Of a DNA stretch of 29,444 nucleotides, positions 1 to 7,900 are shown piece after piece (position 1 is the stretch's first letter; each line of letters begins with the position of its first letter). The notes under the pieces were generated by a model. The model saw only the letters and a list, made by a program, of their open reading frames with translations, did no database searches and had not been told where the DNA came from. The DNA lies in the NCBI GenBank assembly GCA_023431185.1, contig JAEYXS010000060.1, positions 1 to 29,444 of the forward strand. The letters are read 5' to 3'. Both the position numbers and the translations under genes were made by a program. This stretch comes from Verrucomicrobiota bacterium. Lineage in GTDB: Bacteria > Verrucomicrobiota > Verrucomicrobiia > Limisphaerales > JAEYXS01.

Positions 1-145
1 CTGGCGGACCCTCACGCCGCTCTCCTTTTCTCTCCACCACACCGCTCCCTCATTTCTTGAACCGCTCCAACTTCAGCGGAAATCATCCGGTTGAATTCTC
101 CCTCTTGCGCCCCAGCCCTTCTCCCCACACAGTAGCCGGACGATC
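1..145. other. Upstream region with no gene seen
   Basis: No reading frame with protein-like composition crosses the left edge. The stretch is pyrimidine-rich on the plus strand and presumably holds the promoter and leader of the Mrp-type gene, but no convincing -35/-10 pair was found. Confidence 0.4.
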
Positions 146-1195
146 ATGGTGACTGAGAATGACATTTTGAGCGCGTTGAAGGCCGTGAAGTATCCCGGCT
201 ATTCACGCGATATCGTTTCGTTTGGCCTCGTGAAGCAGGTGGCCGTGAGCAATGGCGCGATCCACGTGGCCATGCAACTCACCGGCAACAACGCCGACGC
301 GGCCCAGCAGATCAAGACCGAGGCCACGAAGATCCTGCAGGCGCTGCCGGACATCCGCATGGTGCATGTGGATGTGCGCCCTGCACAGGGGGCATCACCC
401 ACCGGCGCTCCCGGAGGCAACGTCGCCGCCGGACCGAACAAGGTGCCCGGCATCAAGCGCATCGTCGCCGTGGCCAGCGGCAAGGGCGGCGTGGGTAAAT
501 CCACTTGTTCCGCCAATCTCGCCTGCGCGCTCGCCAAGCTCGGCTTGGATGTCGGTCTGCTCGATTGCGACATTTACGGGCCAAGCATCCCGCTCATGAT
601 GGGTGTGCATGAACGCCCCATAGTCAGCCCGGATGAAAAACTCGTCCCGCTCTACAATCACGGTGTGAAGCTCATGAGCATGGGCTTTTTGCTGGACCCC
701 GATCAGCCGGTCATCTGGCGTGGGCCGATGATCCAGAAAACCATCCAACAATTCTTCAGCCAGGTGGACTGGGGCAATCTGGATTACCTGCTCGTCGATC
801 TGCCCCCCGGCACCGGCGATGCCCAATTGTCCCTTTGCCAGACCGCCCCGCTCGATGGTGGCGTCATCGTCACTACTCCGCAGGAAGCCTCGCTGGGTGT
901 CGTGCGAAAAGGCATAGCGATGTTCCAAAAAGTGAATGTCCCGCTCTTGGGCATCATCGAGAACATGAGTTACTTCACCACGCCGAACGGCGAGCGCGTG
1001 GAGATCTTCGGCCACGGTGGCGGTCGCGGTGAAGCCGCGCGGCTGGACATCCCTTTCCTCGGCGAAATCCCCATTTTCACGGAAATCCGTGAGGGCGGCG
1101 ACCAGGGATTGCCCGTGGCCGTGTCGCTCTCAGACAAGCCGCCTGGCCAGGCGTTCATCGAAGCCGCCAAGAAACTGCACGCGCAATTGGGCTAA
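146..1195 (+). CDS. apbC: Mrp/NBP35-family P-loop ATPase (iron-sulfur cluster carrier type)
   Basis: This is a 349-residue cytosolic protein. The N-terminal ~80 residues match the MIP18/DUF59 domain that precedes the ATPase in bacterial Mrp/ApbC proteins. A deviant Walker A (GKGGVGKST) lies at residues 112-120, and further on come the family motifs LLDCDIYGPSIP, WRGPM and DLPPGTGDAQL. Family members bind Fe-S clusters and pass them to apoproteins, with ATP hydrolysis controlling release. The C-terminal CxxC that bridges the cluster between subunits in E. coli Mrp is absent: after ENMSYF the sequence reads TTPNGERVEIFG, with no cysteine. Mrp variants without this motif are known in other bacteria, so the domain call is firm but the cluster-carrier role is less certain. 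The ATG at 146 puts the DUF59 domain at its normal distance from the N-terminus. No strong ribosome binding site is visible. Confidence 0.93.
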   Translation: MVTENDILSALKAVKYPGYSRDIVSFGLVKQVAVSNGAIHVAMQLTGNNADAAQQIKTEATKILQALPDIRMVHVDVRPAQGASPTGAPGGNVAAGPNKVPGIKRIVAVASGKGGVGKSTCSANLACALAKLGLDVGLLDCDIYGPSIPLMMGVHERPIVSPDEKLVPLYNHGVKLMSMGFLLDPDQPVIWRGPMIQKTIQQFFSQVDWGNLDYLLVDLPPGTGDAQLSLCQTAPLDGGVIVTTPQEASLGVVRKGIAMFQKVNVPLLGIIENMSYFTTPNGERVEIFGHGGGRGEAARLDIPFLGEIPIFTEIREGGDQGLPVAVSLSDKPPGQAFIEAAKKLHAQLG

Positions 1196-1265
1196 GCGGG
1201 TTAAGCGTTGATTTGCAAGGACTAGCGAACGGCTCTACGTACCTGTACCCTGCCTAAATTCAGGG

Positions 1266-1293
1266 TTGTCATCGGGCGGGACAGTGTTACATT
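1266..1293 (+). promoter_or_regulatory. Candidate sigma70-like promoter for the 72-aa gene and pyr transcript
   Basis: TTGTCA at 1266-1271 (5 of 6 to the -35 consensus) is followed after 16 bases by TACATT at 1288-1293 (4 of 6 to the -10). It lies 35 bases before the ATG at 1328. No better promoter was seen between the small gene and the pyr leader, so it may drive both. This rests on pattern only. Confidence 0.35.
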
Positions 1294-1327
1294 CGCTCAA
1301 CAATTCGACGCGTATTTTTTACAGCGT

Positions 1328-1546
1328 ATGTCCACCGAGACAAAGACCGCCACGGGCGGGAACGATTTGCTGAAGAACTCGTCGCTTTATCGCGAGTTCC
1401 AGGCAGAGCGGGAAGAGATTCTGCGGCACAAGTGGATCGAGTCCGAGAAAGCGGGCTACGATATCGGGTTTGAACGGGCCTTGACGGACTGGATCATCCA
1501 CCATCGGTCCAAGTGGCGAAAAGCCCGTCAATCCCAAGCCGCCTAG
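1328..1546 (+). CDS. Small conserved-looking protein of unknown function, 72 aa
   Basis: Not recognised as a named family. The 72-residue product is soluble and charged. It has a disordered Thr/Gly-rich N-terminus and then a mostly helical, amphipathic stretch from about residue 19 (REFQAEREEILRHKW...) to 60, with several aromatic residues and a basic tail ending KWRKAR. Cysteines and membrane segments are absent. Codon use resembles the neighbours and a candidate promoter lies just upstream, which supports a real gene. It ends only about 20 bases before the PyrR-binding RNA element, so it may sit on the same transcript ahead of the attenuator and be expressed independently of pyrimidine control. 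The aromatic and charged residues could suit nucleic-acid or protein contact, but no function is claimed. Confidence 0.65.
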   Translation: MSTETKTATGGNDLLKNSSLYREFQAEREEILRHKWIESEKAGYDIGFERALTDWIIHHRSKWRKARQSQAA

Positions 1547-1566
1547 AGTCTCCTGAGCGAGAATTT

Positions 1567-1601
1567 TTCCTTTAAGGCGGTCCTGTGAGGCTGCCAAGGA
1601 A
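1567..1601 (+). promoter_or_regulatory. PyrR-binding RNA loop (anti-antiterminator)
   Basis: The transcript contains GGUCCUGUGAGGCU at 1579-1592, which matches the UCCnGnGAGGyU core of the PyrR-binding loop known from Firmicute pyr operons. It folds as a hairpin. The lower stem is UUCCUU (1567-1572) with AAGGAA (1596-1601). An internal bulge UAA comes next, then GGC (1576-1578) with GCC (1593-1595), and an upper stem closed by C1582-G1590 and C1583-G1589 around a UGUGA loop. In the known system, UMP-bound PyrR stabilises this hairpin, blocks the antiterminator and so allows termination. The element sits directly before pyrR, where this mechanism expects it. Confidence 0.85.
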
Positions 1602-1638
1602 CAACCATGAATTTTGCCCACCATTTCGCGGGTCTGCC
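1576..1638 (+). promoter_or_regulatory. Predicted pyr antiterminator pairing
   Basis: The left half of the PyrR-binding loop (1576-1587, GGCGGUCCUGUG) can pair with the left arm of the downstream terminator (1627-1638). It forms 11 of 12 base pairs, including three G-U pairs, with one U-U mismatch at 1581/1633. This helix excludes both the binding loop and the terminator, which is the logic of pyr attenuation. Pairing was worked out by hand, without folding energies. Confidence 0.7.
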
Positions 1639-1665
1639 ATCACATGGCAGGCCCGTTTCGTTTTT
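1629..1665 (+). terminator. Intrinsic terminator of the pyr attenuator
   Basis: CGGGTCTGCCAT (1629-1640) pairs with ATGGCAGGCCCG (1644-1655) around a three-base CAC loop. This makes a 12-bp stem with one G-U pair, followed by TTTCGTTTTT (1656-1665). The U-tract ends two bases before the pyrR ATG, so the hairpin could also hinder ribosome loading. Confidence 0.88.
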
Positions 1666-1667
1666 AT

Positions 1668-2201
1668 ATGTCTGAACGGATCACCATCCTGAACCCGGCG
1701 GCGCTCCAGCGCACGCTCAGCCGCATGGCCCATGAGATCGCGGAAAAGAACGACGCCAGCACCGACCTGATCATCGTTGGAGTGCAACGCGGAGGCGTGT
1801 ATCTCGCCCAGCGACTCGCCGCTTTGCTCGAACCGATCTGCGGCCACCCCGTTCCGCATGGCGTGCTCGATGTGAATTTTTACCGTGACGACCTCGACAC
1901 CAATCACTCACCCGACGTCCAGCCCACCCAGATCCCCGCCGACATCACCGGCAAGGTCGTGGTGCTCGTGGATGACGTGCTCTTCAGCGGCCGCACCACG
2001 CGCGCCGCGATGGATGCGCTCAAGGATTTGGGTCGTCCCCGCCGCATCCAGCTCGCCGTCCTCGTGGATCGCGGCCATCGCGAACTGCCCATCAAGGCGG
2101 ACTTCGTCGGCAAGAGCATTCCCACCGCCCGCAATGAAAACGTGGATGTGAAACTGAAAGAAGACAACGGTGACGACACCGTTTACCTGGAACGCCTATG
2201 A
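1668..2201 (+). CDS. pyrR: Bifunctional pyr operon regulator / uracil phosphoribosyltransferase PyrR
   Basis: The 177-residue product has the type I phosphoribosyltransferase fold. The PRPP-binding motif VVVLVDDVLFSGRTTRAA, the IIVGVQRGGVYLA loop and the DRGHRELPIKADFVGK segment are all typical of PyrR. PyrR binds UMP or UTP and attenuates pyr transcription; many homologues also convert uracil plus PRPP to UMP. The ATG at 1668 is chosen because the longer frame from 1614 would be translated through the terminator hairpin and adds residues foreign to the family. No Shine-Dalgarno sequence precedes it, only the terminator U-tract. Its stop overlaps the pyrB start by four bases (ATGA), which implies translational coupling. 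With the leader elements it forms a likely self-regulating circuit. Confidence 0.95.
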   Translation: MSERITILNPAALQRTLSRMAHEIAEKNDASTDLIIVGVQRGGVYLAQRLAALLEPICGHPVPHGVLDVNFYRDDLDTNHSPDVQPTQIPADITGKVVVLVDDVLFSGRTTRAAMDALKDLGRPRRIQLAVLVDRGHRELPIKADFVGKSIPTARNENVDVKLKEDNGDDTVYLERL

Positions 2202-3145
2202 GCTGGACCAAACGTCATCTGCTGGACATCGAATCGCTCACCGCGCACGAGATCAACACGATCCTCGACACTGCCACCGCGTTCAAGGCCGTCGGTGAAC
2301 GCGCTATCAAGAAAGTCCCCGCCCTGCGCGGCAAGACGGTGGTGAACCTCTTCGTCGAGCCCTCCACGCGCACGCGCATCAGCTTCGAGCTGGCTGCGCA
2401 ACGTCTCTCCGCCGATGTCATCAATTTTTCCGCCGAAGCTTCCTCGCTCAAAAAAGGCGAGACGCTGAAAGACACGGCCCGTAACCTCGAAGCCTTGAAT
2501 GCGGACATCATCATCATCCGCCACAGCGCCACCGGTGCCCCGCATTTTCTCTCGCGCTTCCTGAAATCCAGCGTGGTGAACGCCGGTGATGGCGCCCACG
2601 AACATCCCACGCAAGCTTTGCTCGACACCTTCACCATCCGTGAGAAGAAGGGGAAGATCGAGGGCCTGAACGTCACCATCCTCGGTGACATCCTCTACAG
2701 CCGCGTCGCCCGCTCGAACATCTGGGCACTGCTAAAACTCGGCGCCAACGTGACGCTCTGCGGACCTTCCACTCTCGTCCCGAAAGTGTTCGAGCAGATG
2801 GGCTGCAAAGTGACGTGGAATCTCGATGAAGCCGTGCGCGATGCGGATGTGGTGAACCTCCTGCGCATCCAGCACGAACGCCAGCGCAAGGCCATGTTCC
2901 CGAGCATCGGCGAATACACGAGCCTCTTCGGCATCAACAAGGCCCGCTTCAAGCGCCTGAAGCCGGACGTGATGATCATGCACCCCGGCCCCATCAATCG
3001 CGGCGTGGAGATCGACAGCCAGGTAGCCGATTGCGACCAATCCGTCATCCTCCAACAAGTAACGAACGGCCTCGCCGTCCGCATGGCCGTGCTGTTCCTG
3101 GTGAACGGCGGCAAAGGCCCGCAAGAAGTGGCGCCTACTCCGTAG
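2198..3145 (+). CDS. pyrB: Aspartate carbamoyltransferase catalytic subunit
   Basis: This 315-residue enzyme joins carbamoyl phosphate and aspartate in the first committed step of pyrimidine synthesis. The carbamoyl phosphate loop SxRTR is seen as STRTR at residues 56-60 within FVEPSTRTRISFE. Other signatures are GDGAHEHPTQALLD, the GDILYSRVARSN segment and MHPGPINRGVEI near the C-terminus. Length is normal for the catalytic chain. No pyrI regulatory chain and no pyrC follow. The gene overlaps pyrR by four bases and should share its attenuation. The final codons and stop lie inside a copy of a repeat (3141-3165), so the last residues may derive from an inserted element. That point is inference. 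Confidence 0.96.
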   Translation: MSWTKRHLLDIESLTAHEINTILDTATAFKAVGERAIKKVPALRGKTVVNLFVEPSTRTRISFELAAQRLSADVINFSAEASSLKKGETLKDTARNLEALNADIIIIRHSATGAPHFLSRFLKSSVVNAGDGAHEHPTQALLDTFTIREKKGKIEGLNVTILGDILYSRVARSNIWALLKLGANVTLCGPSTLVPKVFEQMGCKVTWNLDEAVRDADVVNLLRIQHERQRKAMFPSIGEYTSLFGINKARFKRLKPDVMIMHPGPINRGVEIDSQVADCDQSVILQQVTNGLAVRMAVLFLVNGGKGPQEVAPTP

Positions 3146-3165
3146 CCGTCCCGCCTGCAGGATCA
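3141..3165. repeat. Direct repeat copy 1 (CGTAGCCGTCCCGC family)
   Basis: This 25-bp sequence recurs at 3346-3370 with two mismatches. It begins CGTAGCCGTCCCGC and ends GGATCA, and includes the pyrB stop codon. Confidence 0.8.
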
Positions 3166-3193
3166 GGAGCTGACTGAGCGTGTGAACGCGATT

Positions 3194-3220
3194 GGAGCGC
3201 GGGCTTTAGCCCGCCTAAAT
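3194..3220. repeat. Palindromic REP-like element, copy A
   Basis: GGAGCGC flank, then the palindrome GGGCTTTAGCCC, then GCCTAAAT. It is the inverted counterpart of 3311-3337: all flanking bases match, while the central palindrome differs in a compensatory way. Confidence 0.8.
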
Positions 3221-3310
3221 ATCCACCAACCCGGGTGTATGAAAATGGTTTTGGCTGGAAACGTTTTTCCAGAGCCCTTCGAACATCTCGTGCCATCTGA
3301 CAGTTCTCAC

Positions 3311-3337
3311 ATTTAGGCGGCATAAATGCCGCGCTCC
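3311..3337. repeat. Palindromic REP-like element, copy B (inverted)
   Basis: ATTTAGGC flank, then GGCATAAATGCC, then GCGCTCC. It is the reverse complement of copy A except for the central bases, which remain self-complementary. The two copies lie 90 bases apart in opposite orientation. Confidence 0.8.
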
Positions 3338-3345
3338 TTTCGACA

Positions 3346-3370
3346 CGTAGCCGTCCCGCATGCTGGATCA
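3346..3370. repeat. Direct repeat copy 2 (CGTAGCCGTCCCGC family)
   Basis: It matches 3141-3165 at 23 of 25 positions and lies in the same orientation. The two copies bracket the palindromic pair, as expected for a composite intergenic repeat. Confidence 0.8.
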
Positions 3371-3401
3371 GTCCACGCAGGCCAAAAGAAAACCAGCTAG
3401 C

Positions 3402-3424
3402 GCCGACTAATGTCGGCGGCTACG
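3402..3424. repeat. Palindromic element GCCGAC-TAAT-GTCGGC
   Basis: A perfect 6-bp inverted repeat around TAAT (3402-3417) is followed by CGGCTACG (3417-3424), the reverse complement of the CGTAGCCG that starts the direct repeats. It abuts the stop of the fumarase beta gene at 3429. No U-tract follows on either strand, so a terminator role is doubtful. Confidence 0.7.
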
Positions 3425-3428
3425 ATGA

Positions 3429-4004
3429 TCACAGCCGCTTCGCCAGCTCCGCCTGGCTGTGATTGAACACTTCCTGATGCAGCGAACCGCCGTGTGAATC
3501 CATCGTCACGACCACGGGGAAACGTTCCACTTCCAGTTCCCAGATTGCTTCCGGTGAACCGAATTTCTCCAGGAAATAAACATTCCGCACGGACTTGATG
3601 CACTCGGCCAACACCTGCGCTGCACCGCCAATGGCATGCAGATAGACGCAACCGTATTCTTTGTTCGCCGCGAGCGTGCGATCGCCCATGCCGCCCTTGC
3701 CGATGACGCCGCGTAGTCCGAAATCCTTGATGATATGCCCCTGATAAGGCTCCTCGCGGATGGATGTCGTTGGGCCAGCCGCCGTCACCTTCCACTTGCC
3801 TTGCTCGTCTTTGATCACCACGGGGCCGCAGTGATAGATGATGCCGTCCTTGAAGCTGACGCCCTCCGGCAACGTGCCGCCTTCATGCAGATACTTGTGC
3901 ACGGCATCGCGCCCCGTATAGAGGATGCCGGTGATCTCCACGGCATCGCCCACTTTGAGCGCGCGAATCTTTTCTTCGGTAAAAGGTGCGGTGAGATGAG
4001 TCAT
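3429..4004 (-). CDS. Class I fumarate hydratase, beta subunit (Fe-S hydro-lyase)
   Basis: The 191-residue protein corresponds to the C-terminal half of class I fumarases and of L-tartrate dehydratase beta subunits. Conserved blocks include the YHCGPVV segment, AAGPTTSIREEPY, GKGGMG and TMDSHGGSLHQEVF. Together with the alpha subunit encoded just upstream, it should interconvert fumarate and malate using an oxygen-sensitive 4Fe-4S cluster. The gap between the two genes is seven bases, so they form an operon. Sequence alone does not separate fumarase from tartrate dehydratase, but fumarase is the likelier TCA role because no other fumarase or tartrate gene is nearby. Confidence 0.9.
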   Translation of the reverse strand: MTHLTAPFTEEKIRALKVGDAVEITGILYTGRDAVHKYLHEGGTLPEGVSFKDGIIYHCGPVVIKDEQGKWKVTAAGPTTSIREEPYQGHIIKDFGLRGVIGKGGMGDRTLAANKEYGCVYLHAIGGAAQVLAECIKSVRNVYFLEKFGSPEAIWELEVERFPVVVTMDSHGGSLHQEVFNHSQAELAKRL

Positions 4005-4011
4005 AAGCCTG

Positions 4012-4890
4012 TTAATAGAGCCACTTCTCGATTTTCGCCTCGTTGGAAAGGATCACGCCTTGGCGCCGGTAAGCCCAGCACATGTAGCTGATGCTCACGA
4101 AGAACGATGCTGGCAAACGGTTCGCCGCGCAGATCTTCACACCCAGCAAGGTCGTCTTGCCGCCGAAGCCCATCGGCCCGATGCCCAGTTCATTCGCCGT
4201 CTTCAGGATGTCCTGCTCCAGCGCATCCAGTTCCGGATTCGGATTGCGATCTTCGATCGTCCGCAGGAACTGCTGCTTGCTGAATTCATAACCCGTCGCG
4301 CGATCACCGCCGATGCACACGCCCAAGATACCCGGACCGCAGCCTTTACCTTGCGCTTGCAACACCGCATCAAGGATCACCTTGCGGCAACCATCCAGAT
4401 CACGATTCGCCTTTAGCTTCTCGCTCGGGAGTGAGTATTGCGCGCCGACATTCTCGCAGCCGCCACCTTTGAGCATGAGCGAGACCTTGACCTCGTTGGA
4501 GCGATGCTGATGACAATGCACCGTCGGAGCGCCGGGGCCTACATTCGTGCCGTCATTTTTACCCGTAAGTGAATCCACCGAGTTCTGGCGGAGATACCCT
4601 TTCTTCGTAGCCAAGGTCACCGCCTGACGCGCCGTCTCTTCAAAAGTGATCTGGTCGTAGCCGACCGGGCATTCCACGTAGAATATGATACTACCCGTGT
4701 CCTGGCAGATAGGCTGGGACTTCTGCTTCGCCAGCTTGATGTTCGCCTCGATGATCTTGAAGGCCGATTCCGCGATCGTCCCTTTCTTCTCATTCTCCAG
4801 CGACGTCAAAATGGCTTTCTGCACGTCATCAGGGATCTCTGCCGAGGTGCGGCGGATCAGCTCTACCAAAGAATCCAGTAAGGCGCTCAT
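4012..4890 (-). CDS. Class I fumarate hydratase, alpha subunit (Fe-S hydro-lyase)
   Basis: The 292-residue protein matches the N-terminal, cluster-binding half of class I fumarases. The QPICQDTGSIIFY motif places a conserved cysteine at residue 62. Further cysteines lie in GGGCENVGAQYSLP (145), GKGCGPGILGVCIGGD (184 and 192) and SYMCWA (271). Three of these should hold the 4Fe-4S cluster, with Cys62 almost certainly one. In E. coli FumA the alpha and beta parts are fused; the split form seen here is common in anaerobes and many other bacteria. It precedes the beta gene in transcription order. A possible promoter lies about 35 bases upstream. Confidence 0.92.
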   Translation of the reverse strand: MSALLDSLVELIRRTSAEIPDDVQKAILTSLENEKKGTIAESAFKIIEANIKLAKQKSQPICQDTGSIIFYVECPVGYDQITFEETARQAVTLATKKGYLRQNSVDSLTGKNDGTNVGPGAPTVHCHQHRSNEVKVSLMLKGGGCENVGAQYSLPSEKLKANRDLDGCRKVILDAVLQAQGKGCGPGILGVCIGGDRATGYEFSKQQFLRTIEDRNPNPELDALEQDILKTANELGIGPMGFGGKTTLLGVKICAANRLPASFFVSISYMCWAYRRQGVILSNEAKIEKWLY

Positions 4891-4901
4891 AAGGTCCGGT
4901 C

Positions 4902-4930
4902 AAACTAGGATGCTCGCCGGACGGTGTCAA
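4902..4930 (-). promoter_or_regulatory. Candidate promoter for the fumarase operon
   Basis: On the minus strand a perfect TTGACA (4925-4930) is followed by a 17-base spacer and TAGTTT (4902-4907). The -10 is a poor match (3 of 6), but the -35, the spacing and the position 12 bases before the start codon are reasonable. Confidence 0.4.
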
Positions 4931-4960
4931 CGCGAGGGGCGGCCTCAGATTGCTGTAGCC

Positions 4961-7900
4961 CTAAGTCTCCTCGGGCTCCAACGGTCCGTTGTGGAGGATA
5001 TTCCTTACATTCACCAGCAGCCGCTGTGCGGTGAAGGGTTTGTGCATGATCGGCGACACGCCCAACCGGCGTAACTCCTCCACCTTGCTGGTCATGGAAG
5101 CGCCCGAAGCCAGTCCGCTGCAGGCGATGATCTTCACTTTTGGTGCCAGCTTGCGCAGGCCGCGGACCAGTGCCACGCCATCCATGAAGGGCATCATGAT
5201 ATCCGTCACCACCAGATGCACCTTGCTCTGGTTCTGGGCCACCAAGGCCATCGCCTCCGTGCCATCCGAGGCGGTCAATACCCGGTAGCCGTTCCGGATC
5301 AGGATGTCCTTGGCCACCTCGGTGATCGCCGGTTCATCATCCACCACCAGCACCAGCTCGCCCTGGCCTTGCGGCAGGGCGGTTTGTTCCTTGGTCTCAG
5401 TCGCTGGCGCGGCGTCCTTCACTGCGGGCAGGTAGATGAGAAATTCCGCGCCTTTGCCCGGTTCGCTGAGGATGCGCAGATAGCCGTGATGGCTCTTCAC
5501 AATGCCCATCACGGTGGACAGCCCCAACCCGGTGCCCTTGCCCTGCTCCTTGGTGGTGAAGAAAGGTTCAAAGATCCTTTCATGCAGCTCCGGCGGGATG
5601 CCCATGCCGGTATCCTTCACGGAGATCACCACATAATCACCATCGGCGATCTGGATGCCTACTTCGCTCTGCAAGTCTTTGACCGTCTCATTCCGTGCCA
5701 CCATGCTGAGCGTGCCACCGTCCGGCATGGCATCGCGGGCGTTGATGCACAGGTTCAGCAGCACCTGATGCAACTGGGTCGGATCGCCACTGACATTCCA
5801 GAGGTTTATGGGGACGTCGGTGCTCACGCGGATGTTCCGCGGAAAAGCTTCCTGCGCCACCCGCCCCATGTCCTTGATCAGATGCTTCGGCGCCACCAAC
5901 AGCCGCTCGCCTTTGATGCCCCGGGCAAACGTCAGCACCTGGCGCACGATGTCCGCCCCGCGTTGCGCGGAATCCTGCAAACTCCGCAATATGTCACTGG
6001 TCTCCGCGTCAGGATGGATATCCTTGAGCAGCTCGATGGACATGAGGATGGGAGCCAGCACGTTGTTCAAGTCATGGGCGATGCCGCCCGCCAGCATCCC
6101 GATGCCCTCCATGCGCTGGGCCCGCAGATATTGCGCCTCCATCTGCTTGCGTTGCGAGATGTCCTGCTTGATGGCGATGAAGTTCGTAATTTTGCCTGCC
6201 GCGTCACGCACCGGGGTGATGGTCATCTCCTCGTCATAGAGCGTGCCATCTTTGCGCCGGTTGACCAGTTCACCCCGCCACACTTGTCCGGAAGCAATGG
6301 TCTGCCACATCTGCTGGTAAAAATCCGTATCTTGGCGACCGGATTTGAGCACTTGCGGCGTCAGCCCCGTGACTTCCTCAGTGGCATAACCGGTCAACGT
6401 GGCGAAAGCTGGATTGGCCCATAATATCTTGCCGGTCGCGTCCGTGATCACGATGCCGTTCGCCGCTGCGTTCAGCGCGGACTCTTGCAACAACAGATGC
6501 TTCTTTACTTTCTTCAGCTCGGTGATGTCCAGAACCGCACCGATGATACCTAGTGGCTGGCCATCCTGACCGGTCAGGATAGCTTTGTGGAAGATGGCGT
6601 CGCGTAGTTCGCCCGTCGCATTGTGCACCTTGCACTCATAAGCCTGGATGCCGCCCTTTGACAGCAACTCCTGATCTTTTTGCTCATGGATCTTCGCCAG
6701 CTCGGGCGGGGCAAGGTCGGTCACCCGCTTGCCCCGGCCATCCTCCTGCTTCATCGCCATGAATTTTTCACACGCCAGATTCCATTCCAGATAGCGCCCC
6801 GCAAGGTCCTTGGTAAAAATCGGCACCGGAATGGTGCTCATGAGTGTTTGCTGGAAGCGCAGTTGATTCTCCAGTTGCTCCTCGATTTTCAGCCGTTCCG
6901 AGATGTCGATGCCGACACCCAAGATGCAAGGGCGGCCATCCAGCTCGATGCGCCGTCCGTGGAAATGATACGGAATCGCTGAACCGGCCAAGGTCAGCAG
7001 CCGTGCGGCCACCTGGTCTTCCCCTTTCTCAAAAACACCCCCGATCGCCTCCACCACCCGGGCGTGATCCTCTGGATGCAACATTTCCAGGCAGTTGCGC
7101 CCTTTGACCTGTTCAGCCGTGCGGCCCGTGACGCGCTCCAGTTGCGGATTCCACAACCGCATCAGACCGTCCCGCTCCAGCACATAAAAGATGCCCGGCA
7201 GCACATCCATGGTCCATTTTGAGAAATCACGTTCCTGCCGGAGCTGCTGCTCCATCTGCTTCCGCTCCGTGATATCTTGAAATACTCCCAGCACGCCGAA
7301 CACCTCACCATCCGGCCGCAGCAAGGGCGTCTTGGAGGTCTCCAGCCAGCGTTGTGGACCATCCGCCAGCGTGATGGGCTCGATGATGTTATACTTGGCT
7401 TTCTTCGAGGCGATCACCTGCTGGTCATCCGCCACATAGCCCTTGCCTTCTCGCGGTCCCCAAGGCAGCTCAAAATCAGTCTTGCCCACGAGCTGTTCTG
7501 GATCTTTGAAGCCGGCCGCCTGCGCAAAGACCCGGTTGCAGCCCAGGTACCGGCTGTCCCGGTCCTTCCAAAACACGGCTTGGGGCACCGAGTTAAGGAT
7601 GCCTTCCAGCATGGCGCGCTGTTCGCGCAAAATATGATCGGCTTTCTTCTGCGCATCGATGTTCTGCTGTGTCCCCACTGCCCGCAAAGGCTTGCCTTCG
7701 GCATCCCTATCGAACACACACCCGCTGTCCAGCACCCAGAGCCACTCACCCGATTTGGTTTTCAACCGGTGCTCGGCTTTGTAGATCTCAGAGCGGCCCT
7801 CAAGATGCATTTGCAGCACCTTCATCACATTGGGCAAATCCTCGGGATGAATCAGGTTTTCCCAAGTTTTAACATTCGGTTCCAAGTCCTCCAGGCGGTA

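Noticed and set aside
1614..1667. Upstream ATG extending pyrR by 18 residues
   Set aside because: The extension would be translated through the terminator hairpin and adds residues outside the PyrR family.
5216..6424. Long plus-strand open frame opposite the kinase gene (also 7277-8683)
   Set aside because: It is antisense to a clear multi-domain kinase; the translation is rich in His, Gln and Arg with no domain pattern, as expected for shadow frames in GC-rich DNA.
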